Origin: Flavobacterium sp. CF108
Lineage (GTDB): Bacteria; Bacteroidota; Bacteroidia; Flavobacteriales; Flavobacteriaceae
Assembly: GCF_900129795.1 (NCBI RefSeq)
Contig: NZ_FQWW01000001.1
Location: 124,001-188,000 of the forward strand
DNA length: 64,000 nt
Direction: 5' to 3'
Of this stretch, positions 53,156 to 61,450 are shown one piece after another; the stretch's first letter is position 1, and each line of letters opens with the position of its first letter. A program made the position numbers and the translations under genes. The notes under the pieces were generated by a model. It worked only from the letters and a program-made list of their open reading frames with translations. It made no database searches and had not been told where the DNA came from.

Positions 53156-53821
53156 TTATAAGTCATTTGCAATGTAACCTACACTGCGGATGGTTTTGAT
53201 ATAATCTTCTTCTATTTTTAATTTGAGTTTTTTACGAATGGCATTCATAAAAACATCAATTACGCCGGTATCGTATTCAAAATTAATATCCCAAACGTCT
53301 TTTAAAATCTGGTTTCGCGTGCAGACTTTTCCTTTGTTTCGTATTAAATAAGTCAAAAGTTCAAATTCTCTTTGTGTTAAAGCAATTTCTTCATCATTTT
53401 TTAAAACAATATGCTTAGTAAGATCTATTTTAATAGTTCCCAATGACAGCGTTTCACCGCCGCCCCTGTTTCTAAAATGGATTTTAACTCTTTCTACCAA
53501 TTCTTCAAAACTAAAAGGCTTTTTGATATAGTCATTTGCACCTGCTTTTAGGCCTTCTATAGTTTCCTGAACCGTATCTTTTGCGGTTAAAAAAATTATG
53601 GGTGTTTTTTGGTCTTTGATCCTGATTGCTTTGCATAAATCCAAACCATTGATTTTAGGAATCATCCAATCGAGCAAAATCAAATCAAATTTATGATTCT
53701 GAGTTAATTCAAAAGCTTTTGAACCATCATTTGCGGTTGTAATTTTATACCCTTCTTCCCGCAGTCCCTGTTCTAAAAACTGAACAATTCCTAACTCATC
53801 TTCAACAATTAAAATATGCAT
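53156..53821 (-). CDS. OmpR/PhoB-type response regulator
   Basis: 221 residues. Receiver domain with EDE at 7-9, Asp51 in LLDWMIPKING, and LTAKD and KPFSFEEL. A winged-helix domain follows, with LTQREFELLTYLIRNKGKVCTRNQIL and VYDVFMNAIRKKL-like recognition (VIDVFMNAIRKKL). No spacer separates it from the kinase gene. TATCTTTG at 53864-53871 is a likely -7 element. Confidence 0.94.
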   Translation of the reverse strand: MHILIVEDELGIVQFLEQGLREEGYKITTANDGSKAFELTQNHKFDLILLDWMIPKINGLDLCKAIRIKDQKTPIIFLTAKDTVQETIEGLKAGANDYIKKPFSFEELVERVKIHFRNRGGGETLSLGTIKIDLTKHIVLKNDEEIALTQREFELLTYLIRNKGKVCTRNQILKDVWDINFEYDTGVIDVFMNAIRKKLKLKIEEDYIKTIRSVGYIANDL

Positions 53822-53863
53822 ATCGTATTATTTTGATCCAGGATTAATATCTCTTTTACTCTT

Positions 53864-53871
53864 CAAAGATA
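53864..53871 (-). promoter_or_regulatory. Putative -7 element of the two-component operon
   Basis: TATCTTTG on the minus strand, 43 bases before the ATG, fits TAnnTTTG. Confidence 0.5.
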
Positions 53872-53998
53872 GAGATTTTAAGGCTTTTAACCTCTTAAAA
53901 TCATAACAATAGGTTAAAATTCGTGATCTTAAGCAAACATTAAGTGTTAACTAAGTAAGGTAAAAGGGTAACTTCATCTGCCGTTCATTATTCGAAAT

Positions 53999-54006
53999 TA
54001 ATTTTG
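53999..54006 (+). promoter_or_regulatory. Putative -7 element of the LTA-synthase-like gene
   Basis: TAATTTTG, 17 bases before the ATG at 54023, fits TAnnTTTG. Confidence 0.5.
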
Positions 54007-54022
54007 CAGAAAATAAAATACC

Positions 54023-56113
54023 ATGAATTCCTGCAAAAAATTTTCCCCGTTTTATAATCTGGCCATTTTCTATTTTTCTGTAAGCTTTATATTGAGAATT
54101 GTACTGATTTTTCATCCTATAACACAAAGTTCTTTTAATTTTTTAGAAAGCTTAAAAATTTTTGGTTTAGGATTACTTTCAGATTTTTTTGTTTTCGTGA
54201 TTGCCGCGGTTTTTCTTTGGCTGTATCTCATTTTCCTTTCAGAATCTAAATATACTAAACCTTATGGTTATGTTATTTTAGGATTTTTAGCTGTGTTATT
54301 TTTATATACGGCTTCGGGAAAAAGTATTTTTGACGAATATGGTGGTGCTTTGCCCAGAATTGTTTTGATTTTTATTGGATTAAAAACAACTTTATTTACA
54401 CTTTTTCTTTTACTGCCAAAATACAGAACCAAACTTAGATTTTGGCTCTATTCATTTGTCGTTTTTCTATATGTTTTACTAATTCTGCAAAACGGATTGA
54501 GTGAATATTTCTTTTGGAATGAATTTGGTGTAAAATACAATTTCATTGCGGTTAATTATCTCATTTACACCAATGAAGTTATCGGAAATATTATGCAGTC
54601 TTATCCTGTAATTCCTTTATTTTCGGCTTTATTTCTAGTTAGCGGGATTGTCACTTATTTTATAGTAAAACGATCTAAGGACTATCTTAACGAGATTCCT
54701 TCTTTTACCGAAAAAGTAAAAATTTCCGGAGTTTACTGGCTTTTGTTTGTTATTTCTCTTATTGCAATTCCTACTTTGGCGAAGACCGAAAACTCTAAAA
54801 ATGTATTTGTAAACGAATTACAGTCTAATGGATTATATAAGTTCTATTTGGCTTTTGAAAACAACAAATTAGATTATTTCAAATTTTACAAAACTCTGCC
54901 TAATCAGGAAGCTTTTGCTATTTTGAAGAAACAGTTCCCTACTATTTCCGGAGAGAATACGATTCAAAAAATATCCAGCGATTCTCTTGAATCTCATAAA
55001 AATGTGGTCTTAATTACGATTGAAAGTTTAAGTGCCAATTTTATGAAAACATACGGAAATCAAGAAAATATAACGCCATTTATAGATAGTTTATCGCAAA
55101 AAAGCCTGCAGTTTACTAATTTGTATGCTGCCGGAAACCGAACTGTTCGCGGACTTGAAGCTGTTACTTTATGTCTGCCGCCAACTGCTGGAGAAAGTGT
55201 TGTAAAACGTGAAGACAATAAAAATAAATTTTCGACCGGTTCCATATTTAAACAAAAAGGGTACAACGTAAAATTTATGTATGGCGGAGATGCTTTTTTT
55301 GATAATATGCAAGATTTCTATTCTGGCAATGGTTATCAAATTGTTGATAAATCTAGTTTTACTCCCGAAGAAATCACATTTTCAAATGTTTGGGGAGTTT
55401 GTGATGAGGATATGTACAACAAAGCTATTAAAGTCATGAATGCTGAAGCAAGGCAGAACAAACCTTTCTTTAATCATATTATGACGGTGAGTAACCACAG
55501 GCCTTTTACGTATCCAAACAATAAAATTGATATTCCAGGCGATATTAAATCTCGCGACGGCGGTGTAAAATATACTGATTATGCTCTGAAAAAATTCTTT
55601 GATATGGCTCGAAAACAGCCTTGGTTCAACAACACTGTTTTTGTAATTGTTGCTGATCATTGTGCTTCGAGTGCCGGAAAAACAGAACTTCCGCTTGACA
55701 AATACAGAATTCCGGCTTTTATTTATACACCGAATGAAAAACCTGAAAAATGCAATAAATTAATGTCGCAAATTGATCTTATGCCTACGCTTTTTGGGTT
55801 ATTGCATTTTGATTATGACAGTAAGTTTTTCGGACAAGATGTTTTAAAACCTTCTTATAAACCAAGGGCTTTTATTGCTACTTACCAGGATTTGGGTTTA
55901 ATAAAGGATAATGTTTTGACTATTTTATCGCCTAAACAAGAGGTGAAACAATTTGCTTTAAAATTAGATTCAAAAGATAGTGTTTCATCTGATTTTCAGG
56001 TTGAATATGACGAAATGCCATTGAAAAAGCACAATATAGATTTGGTTAATGAAACCATTTCTTATTATCAATCTGCTTCGTTTTTATTGAAAGAGAAAAA
56101 ATATCAGAAGTAA
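54023..56113 (+). CDS. LTA synthase-like membrane sulfatase-fold transferase
   Basis: 696 residues. Five predicted membrane helices (about 10-30, 45-70, 77-95, 105-125, 135-155), a further one near 200 and 235, then an alkaline-phosphatase-like domain from about 320. NVVLITIESLSANFM starts it. The probable nucleophile Thr lies in AAGNRTVRGLEA, and VIVADHCASS holds the metal Asp and His. In Gram-negatives such enzymes transfer phosphoglycerol or phosphoethanolamine groups to envelope sugars or lipids. It is divergent from the two-component system, which may regulate it. Confidence 0.88.
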   Translation: MNSCKKFSPFYNLAIFYFSVSFILRIVLIFHPITQSSFNFLESLKIFGLGLLSDFFVFVIAAVFLWLYLIFLSESKYTKPYGYVILGFLAVLFLYTASGKSIFDEYGGALPRIVLIFIGLKTTLFTLFLLLPKYRTKLRFWLYSFVVFLYVLLILQNGLSEYFFWNEFGVKYNFIAVNYLIYTNEVIGNIMQSYPVIPLFSALFLVSGIVTYFIVKRSKDYLNEIPSFTEKVKISGVYWLLFVISLIAIPTLAKTENSKNVFVNELQSNGLYKFYLAFENNKLDYFKFYKTLPNQEAFAILKKQFPTISGENTIQKISSDSLESHKNVVLITIESLSANFMKTYGNQENITPFIDSLSQKSLQFTNLYAAGNRTVRGLEAVTLCLPPTAGESVVKREDNKNKFSTGSIFKQKGYNVKFMYGGDAFFDNMQDFYSGNGYQIVDKSSFTPEEITFSNVWGVCDEDMYNKAIKVMNAEARQNKPFFNHIMTVSNHRPFTYPNNKIDIPGDIKSRDGGVKYTDYALKKFFDMARKQPWFNNTVFVIVADHCASSAGKTELPLDKYRIPAFIYTPNEKPEKCNKLMSQIDLMPTLFGLLHFDYDSKFFGQDVLKPSYKPRAFIATYQDLGLIKDNVLTILSPKQEVKQFALKLDSKDSVSSDFQVEYDEMPLKKHNIDLVNETISYYQSASFLLKEKKYQK

Positions 56114-56234
56114 AGTTTTAAATTTTCAATTCTGAAATTCCAAATTCCAAATTCCAATTTAAAAATTGCGGTTAATGGCACGCAGATTTGGCAGATTTAA
56201 ACCGATTTTTTATATCTGGGCGTGAAATACTGGG

Positions 56235-56466
56235 CGTAGACGCACTGCTGTGCGTCTCTACATAATCGTTGTGTATAAAATATATTGACATGAATTGATC
56301 GACATAAATTGATCGACATGAATTGATTGACATGAATTGATTGACATGAATTGATTGACATGAATTGATTGACATGAATTGATTGACATGAATTGATTGA
56401 CATGAATTGATCGACATGAATTGATCGACATGAATTGATCGTAGAGACGCACTGCAGTGCGTCTAC
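56235..56466. mobile_element. Palindrome-bounded element with expanded 14-bp array
   Basis: Bounded by GTAGACGCACTGCTGTGCGT-type palindromes: 56235-56261 on the left and GTAGAGACGCACTGCAGTGC on the right (56441-56466). The interior shares TACATAATCGTTGTGTATAA with the copy at 56601. No coding capacity. It resembles a MITE-like or REP-like unit. The whole gap 56114-56838 holds only this, its sister copy and short repeats. Confidence 0.75.
56287..56440. repeat. Eleven 14-bp tandem units
   Basis: GACATGAATTGATT repeated without gaps over 154 bases. Units 1-2 and 9-11 end in TC and units 3-8 in TT; unit 2 has one further change. Because 14 is not a multiple of three, overlapping frames exist in three phases, but none is a gene. 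Confidence 0.93.
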
Positions 56467-56600
56467 GCAATCTAAATCTACAATCTAAATCAAAATTCCA
56501 AAACTTAGTTAACCGCAAAGAGCGCAAAGATTTACGCAAGATCCGCAAAGAAAAAGCAGATTTAAACAGATTTTTTTATATCCGTTCTTGATATACTGGA

Positions 56601-56716
56601 CGTAGACGCACTGCTGTGCGTCTCTACATAATCGTTGTGTATAAAAATATTGACATGAATTGATTCACATTGATCGACATGAACTAATCGTAGAGACGCA
56701 CAGCAGTGCGTCTACG
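56601..56716. mobile_element. Second copy of the palindrome-bounded element
   Basis: Same left palindrome (56601-56627) and right palindrome (56690-56716). The centre holds only two full 14-bp units and one broken one, GACATGAATTGATT then GACATGAACTAATC. This probably shows the unexpanded state. Confidence 0.75.
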
Positions 56717-56775
56717 TAATCTAAATCTATAATCTGAGTCAAAATTTTAAATTCCAAATTCCAACTAAAAGCAGA

Positions 56776-56808
56776 AAAGCCTCAAATTCTAAATGAATTT
56801 GAGGCTTT
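56776..56808 (-). terminator. Intrinsic terminator after the S1/P1 nuclease gene
   Basis: AAAGCCTCAAATTC (56776-56789) pairs with GAATTTGAGGCTTT (56795-56808) across a 5-base loop, about 30 bases past the stop. Confidence 0.82.
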
Positions 56809-56838
56809 AACATGAAACTTTAAACCTGAAACAAAAAT

Positions 56839-57837
56839 TTAATCATTCTGATTTTTCAATCCGAATAAATCTCCTTTTTTAAACAATAATAAATCGTCTT
56901 TTAAAGCTTGGTTGTTTCTTTGTGTTACCGCTGGTGAATCTAAATCGCTTAGATCTGGTTTTCCGGCATTTACCCATGCTGTATACCAAAAACTTGCTGT
57001 TGCAGTAATGGCTTTTTTCATTTGGCTCTCCACCATTCCGTTTAACTGATCGTTTAGTTTCTTTGCATATTCGTCAGAGAAAATTGGAGTATTGTATTTA
57101 CTTTTCAGCACTTTTCCGTCAGCATCCATTTTAAAAACCTGATTCTCCGGAGTTGAAGTTCTTAGTTTTTTATCGATGTCTAATAATGGCTGCGCTAAAC
57201 TATGCGTATCGTTTATCATATCCCAGATTGCTTTGTGAACATCTCCATAATATTGCGCCTGAGGAACATTTAGTTTGTAATTTTTAGCAAATAATTCAGG
57301 AAGTCTGCTTTCCCAAAGAGAATGAATCCCTTTTTGGTCGCTCAATTGTCCGTCATGATTTGCAGAAGTATGTAATGGCATATGTGCGTCACCAATATAA
57401 TGACCTAAATCTGCAGCAAGAAATAAAATTTCTGCCCTGTTTTTATCTTTAAAAGCTTTGGTTAATTTCGCCATCATATCTTCAATATACCAAGGTAAAA
57501 TTCCGTTATCGTTCAGGAATTTAGCATCGTATTTTTTCTTTGCGGCTTCCATTGACTGCGGAATACTGTCAGCAGAACCAAAGTTTTCCATGTCGAAATA
57601 ATGTCTTGGATTTTCGTCTTTGTAATTTAAAGCATACTTACGGATATCCGGAACAGAAGCTTCCTGCGTAATAAAATCAATGTGGTTGTAAAAGAAAACC
57701 TGAAGTTGCTGTGGTAAAGCCATTACAGCTGCTTTATTAATTCTTTCATGGCCTACAATTCCCCATGATAAAGTAAAAAAACCAATAATTAATGCGAAGA
57801 ATGCGATTAACTCTGGCCTCATTTTGAAGTTTTTCAT
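56839..57837 (-). CDS. S1/P1-type zinc nuclease
   Basis: 332 residues starting at MKNFKMRPELIAFFAL. The signal peptide is expected to end just before Trp in SWGIVGHERINKAAV; in this family that mature N-terminal Trp holds a zinc ion. Further ligands lie in ADLGHYIGDAHMPLHTSANHDG and HSLWESRLPEL, with Asp in ASVPDIRKY. It degrades single-stranded nucleic acids or nucleotides outside the cytoplasm. A longer start at 57861 would weaken the signal peptide. TAACTTTG (57859-57866) is a likely -7 element. Confidence 0.92.
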   Translation of the reverse strand: MKNFKMRPELIAFFALIIGFFTLSWGIVGHERINKAAVMALPQQLQVFFYNHIDFITQEASVPDIRKYALNYKDENPRHYFDMENFGSADSIPQSMEAAKKKYDAKFLNDNGILPWYIEDMMAKLTKAFKDKNRAEILFLAADLGHYIGDAHMPLHTSANHDGQLSDQKGIHSLWESRLPELFAKNYKLNVPQAQYYGDVHKAIWDMINDTHSLAQPLLDIDKKLRTSTPENQVFKMDADGKVLKSKYNTPIFSDEYAKKLNDQLNGMVESQMKKAITATASFWYTAWVNAGKPDLSDLDSPAVTQRNNQALKDDLLLFKKGDLFGLKNQND

Positions 57838-57858
57838 TTTGTTTTTGTATTTGGAAGG

Positions 57859-57866
57859 CAAAGTTA
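57859..57866 (-). promoter_or_regulatory. Putative -7 element of the S1/P1 nuclease gene
   Basis: TAACTTTG on the minus strand, 22 bases before the ATG, fits TAnnTTTG. Confidence 0.5.
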
Positions 57867-57935
57867 CCGTATTTAAAGATAATTTAAAAGATTACCCTTA
57901 AAGAATATGTTAATTTAACTTTTTGAAATTTTCAA

Positions 57936-57954
57936 ACCATATAAGTGATATAAG
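57936..57954. repeat. Solo ACCATATAAG motif
   Basis: ACCATATAAGTGATATAAG, in the gap between divergent genes. Same motif as at 10722, 12315 and 12457. Confidence 0.75.
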
Positions 57955-58008
57955 CTCATGTTAGCAATTTTTCTTTGTATGTTTGTTGTAGTACTAAACC
58001 TTATAAAT

Positions 58009-58959
58009 ATGCGCCGCTTTAATTTATTTATCCTCCTATTTTTTACTACAATTTGTTTTTCTCAAGAAACTGACATAGAGCTAAAAAATGTTAACGATAC
58101 TATTTTAAACTCAAAAAGAGTACTTAAAATCTCTGATCCTGTTGATGGTGTAAAAACAATGCAAAAGCTGTTTCCAGGAAAATTATACAATCTTTCTGAT
58201 CACAATACTTTTATAAGCTGGAAATGTAAAACTTGTAAACCTTTGCCTTTTACTGATGTGAATGGTGTTGAAGGTGATCAATTGTTTCCTTATTCTGAAG
58301 GTGTGGCAACAAGACTTCTTGCCAACATTGATTATGCTGATTCTAAAGGAAATCAATTCAAAATATTGGCTTTTAATCATTCTTATTACGATGCAGATGG
58401 TTTACAAACCGGACGTTTTTCTGGCGGTTTATTAGGCTTAGCAAAATTTGCAAAAAACGGCAATGTTTGGGAAATGAGATCTTTTCAGCCTGCAGTTGCT
58501 GCTTTTGGCGCTTTTTCACAATCTCCAAAGCCTAAACTTTTGCAAATTGGTGAAGATCAATATGCTTTTACTTTATTACATGTAAATGGCGGTGCTGGCG
58601 GTCCTTTTGAAGGCTGGTTATACTTAGTCGCTGGTTTTGATGGTAAATATCAGCCTATTATGGAAGTACAAAAATATCAATTAACAAATGTTGCAAGTGT
58701 TGAATGGTCTGGTTCTTATACTGTTGTCAACGATAATACTAAAAAACATTTTAGGGATATTATTATAAAAACGAACGGCTCTTTTAATAAAACCGCTAAA
58801 GCCGAAGATGAATTTGAGGTTGATCTTCCTGAAGAAATCGCTGCAATGGCAAAAACTAAAAAATCATTTAATTTTGAGATCGAAAGACGTTTTTCTTTTA
58901 AAGGAAAATCATATAAATTGATTGGTAAACCTGTTGTAAAGTTTTCTAATGTAAAATGA
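58009..58959 (+). CDS. Secreted hypothetical protein
   Basis: 316 residues starting at MRRFNLFILLFFTTICFSQET, a signal peptide cut near FSQ. An ATG at 57958 is in frame but would begin next to the ACCATATAAG motif and give a doubled hydrophobic leader, so I prefer 58009. The mature part has a CKTCKPLPF Cys pair, FNHSYYDADGLQTGRFSGG and HVNGGAGGPFEGWLYL, which suggests a beta-rich exported protein. I do not recognise a family. Confidence 0.65.
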   Translation: MRRFNLFILLFFTTICFSQETDIELKNVNDTILNSKRVLKISDPVDGVKTMQKLFPGKLYNLSDHNTFISWKCKTCKPLPFTDVNGVEGDQLFPYSEGVATRLLANIDYADSKGNQFKILAFNHSYYDADGLQTGRFSGGLLGLAKFAKNGNVWEMRSFQPAVAAFGAFSQSPKPKLLQIGEDQYAFTLLHVNGGAGGPFEGWLYLVAGFDGKYQPIMEVQKYQLTNVASVEWSGSYTVVNDNTKKHFRDIIIKTNGSFNKTAKAEDEFEVDLPEEIAAMAKTKKSFNFEIERRFSFKGKSYKLIGKPVVKFSNVK

Positions 58960-59062
58960 TAATCTAATATTTTACCATTAAGACATTAAGTTTATTAAGC
59001 TGTTGTCTTTAAATTTTTGTCAAGTTTCATTAAGCAATTCTTTATTGTTTTTGATCTTAATT

Positions 59063-60028
59063 TTAATTTAAAAAAACAATTGATGCTAAACTTAAGCCTG
59101 CAATAAATATCCAAAGGAAAACTCCTTGGAGCAAAGGCTTTACTCCTACTGATTTTAAAGTGTTTACATTTAAAGTTGTTCCAATTAAAAACAACGTTAT
59201 GGTTAAACCAATTTTTGCCAGGTTTACAATATGCGGTGCAAAAATCGATACTTGCGGAACGTAAGAATTGATAAGCATTGCCAAAACGAATAAACCAATA
59301 AAATAAGGAATTTTGATTTTACTGTTTTTATTTTTAAAAATAACGGCTGTTAAAAGTGAAATTGGAATAATCCATAAGGCTCTGGCCAGTTTTACAGTTG
59401 TTGCGATTTGCAAGGCTTCGGCACCATATTTATTGGCTGCTCCAACTACAGAACTTGTATCGTGAATGGCAATGGCACACCATAATCCGAAATCTTTTTG
59501 AGACAAATCAAGTTGATGTCCGATAAATGGGAAGGCAAACAACGCAACTGAATTTAGTATAAATATTACGCCTAAAGCAATTGATGTTTGATTTTCATTT
59601 GATTTTATTACGGGAGAAATTGCTGCAATAGCACTTCCACCGCAAATCGCGGTTCCGCATGAAATTAAATGGGATGTTTTTTTCTCGGTTTTAAGCCATT
59701 TTCCTAACAGAAAACCAAATATTAAAGTGCTGAAAATTGAAAATATAGTCAATACAAATCCTTCTTTTCCTGCTGAAAATGCGCTTGCTGCGTTCATTCC
59801 GAAGCCTAAACCTACTACCGAAAACTGCAATAAAAAAGTTATGGCTTTGCTGTTGAATTCTACAAATGGATTTCCGAATACATTCACTATGATAACGCCA
59901 AGTAATAAAGCAACTGGCGGGGAAATTATCGAAAATAAACATAACAAGATTACCACAGCAAAAATTAACTGCTGTAAAAAATGATTTATTTCAAATAAAT
60001 GTGATGCGGAATGTTGTTTCGTTTTCAA
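59063..60028 (-). CDS. YeiH/UPF0324 family membrane transporter
   Basis: 321 residues with about ten membrane helices. LQFSVVGLGFGMNAASAFSAGKEG and LISCGTAICGGSAIAAISPVIKS are the family hallmarks. YeiH-like proteins are annotated as putative sulfate or sulfonate exporters, but direct evidence is slight. The LysR gene ends 74 bases upstream on the same strand, as next to yeiH in enterobacteria. Confidence 0.9.
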   Translation of the reverse strand: MKTKQHSASHLFEINHFLQQLIFAVVILLCLFSIISPPVALLLGVIIVNVFGNPFVEFNSKAITFLLQFSVVGLGFGMNAASAFSAGKEGFVLTIFSIFSTLIFGFLLGKWLKTEKKTSHLISCGTAICGGSAIAAISPVIKSNENQTSIALGVIFILNSVALFAFPFIGHQLDLSQKDFGLWCAIAIHDTSSVVGAANKYGAEALQIATTVKLARALWIIPISLLTAVIFKNKNSKIKIPYFIGLFVLAMLINSYVPQVSIFAPHIVNLAKIGLTITLFLIGTTLNVNTLKSVGVKPLLQGVFLWIFIAGLSLASIVFLN

Positions 60029-60102
60029 AGTAGAGTAATTGATATTTACTCTGCAAAGTTCCGTCGATTAAATGGAATTCGCCAATCGTAAAATACAATC
60101 GA

Positions 60103-60999
60103 CTATAACTTCAAGTTATAATGGTTTGCGATATTCTGAATAAACAACTCTGATAAAGGATCTGATTTTCCTAATAAAGTAATGATATAAAAATGTCTTT
60201 CGATTGCTAATTTCTCAACATCTAAAACAATTAATTCTTTGTTTTTCAATTCTTTGCTTACTGCATGAATGGACATAAATGCAAAACAATCTGAATTTAA
60301 TAAATATGATTTTATGCTTTCTGTACTTCCTAACTGCATTTCGATTTGTAAGTCAGAGAATTTTAAACCGACATTTTTAAGTGCAAATTCTATAACTTCA
60401 AGTGTTCCTGATCCGCGCTCACGGGTTATGAATTTCATTGATTTTAAATCGTTTACCGAGATTTCATTTTGCTGCACAAATGGATTATTGCTATTGCAGA
60501 CTAAAACCAGTTCGTCTTTTAAAAACGGAATGTATTTTATGGATTGATTTTTTGACTGCCCTTCTACAATTCCAATTTCAATTTCTTTATTAATTAAAGC
60601 ATTTTCAATTTGTTCTGTATTACCATTTAACAAATTGACTTTTATGTCTTTTTGTTTTTGGTGGAAACGTGCCAAAACGGGAGAAATTATATATTGTGAA
60701 ATCGTGGTACTTGCGCCTAATCGCAGCAATCCTTGACGTTCGCTGATAAAGGAACTCATTTCAAAATCGATTTCACGGTAAATTTCGAAGATTTCTTTAG
60801 TATGTTTTAGCAGAATTTCTCCGGCTGGAGTTAAAGCAATTTTAGAACCGTTTCGTTCAAAAAGTTTTGTTTTGTAGGTTTCTTCGAGTTCCTGAATATG
60901 TTTCGAAACTGCCGGCTGTGTAATATACAATTCGGTTGCCGCTTTAGTAAAATTAAGGCGGAGTGCAACAGTGTAGAAAACTTTTAGCCTGAAATCCAT
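60103..60999 (-). CDS. LysR-family transcriptional regulator (CysL/YeiE-like)
   Basis: 298 residues starting at MDFRLKVFYTVALRLNF. The winged helix-turn-helix (about 1-60; NFTKAATELYITQPAVSKHIQELEETYKTKLFERNG) is followed by the LysR effector-binding domain. It probably controls the YeiH transporter gene behind it. A start eight codons earlier is possible but extends beyond the family's usual start. Confidence 0.92.
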   Translation of the reverse strand: MDFRLKVFYTVALRLNFTKAATELYITQPAVSKHIQELEETYKTKLFERNGSKIALTPAGEILLKHTKEIFEIYREIDFEMSSFISERQGLLRLGASTTISQYIISPVLARFHQKQKDIKVNLLNGNTEQIENALINKEIEIGIVEGQSKNQSIKYIPFLKDELVLVCNSNNPFVQQNEISVNDLKSMKFITRERGSGTLEVIEFALKNVGLKFSDLQIEMQLGSTESIKSYLLNSDCFAFMSIHAVSKELKNKELIVLDVEKLAIERHFYIITLLGKSDPLSELFIQNIANHYNLKL

Positions 61000-61055
61000 A
61001 TTGTTATTTAATGTGAAACACAAATTTCACGAATTTACACGAATTAAATTGGGTA

Positions 61056-61428
61056 TAGTCCCTACGGGACAAATTTACTTGGTGATTTTTATTTTTCTAC
61101 CGATATGAAACTCCTAACGGAGTTTTATTCTTTATGGGACAAATTTATTTTTGGTAATCTTTTTTTCTACCGACCTGAAACTCCTAACGGAGTTTATTTC
61201 TATGCGACAAATTTATTTCGATGATCTTATTTTTTACCTATCTACCAACGAAAAACCCCTAACGGAATTTATTTCTATACGGGATAAATTGATTTTTGTG
61301 TTTTTTTTCTACCGATATGAAACTCCTAACGGAGTTTTTCTATAAAAATTTTAATGAAATAATCTCGTAGAGATTAAATATCGGTAGCAAAACCAACATT
61401 TCATGAACAATTTTGTCCCGTAGGGACT
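61056..61428. repeat. Palindromic tandem array sharing modules with 47563-47974
   Basis: TAGTCCCTACGGGAC (61056-61070) and GTCCCGTAGGGACT (61415-61428) bound four units of CTACCGATATGAAACTCCTA followed by ACGGAGTTT, starting at 61098, 61168, 61242 (decayed) and 61309, at 67-74-bp spacing. GGGACAAATTTATTT-type bases lie between them. AATCTCGTAGAGATT with ATATCGGTAG (61361-61387) is the inverted closing module. No gene fits in 61000-61450. Confidence 0.85.
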
Positions 61429-61450
61429 TCACATAATAATGTATATAAAA

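Noticed and set aside
56287-56440. Possible CRISPR-like repeat array
   Set aside because: The units are contiguous with no spacers, and no cas genes are in the window.
56172-56548. Three overlapping minus-strand frames of 68-96 codons with repeating SINSCQ-type peptides
   Set aside because: They are only the 14-bp tandem array read in three phases. There is no start context, no non-repeat body and no neighbour to support a gene.
61098-61336. Four repeats at about 70-bp spacing, like CRISPR repeats and spacers
   Set aside because: The parts between the repeats resemble one another, the repeats are strongly palindromic and decayed, and there are no cas genes.
61151-61345. A 64-codon plus-strand frame with repeated peptides
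   Set aside because: It lies wholly in the palindromic array and simply translates two of its units.
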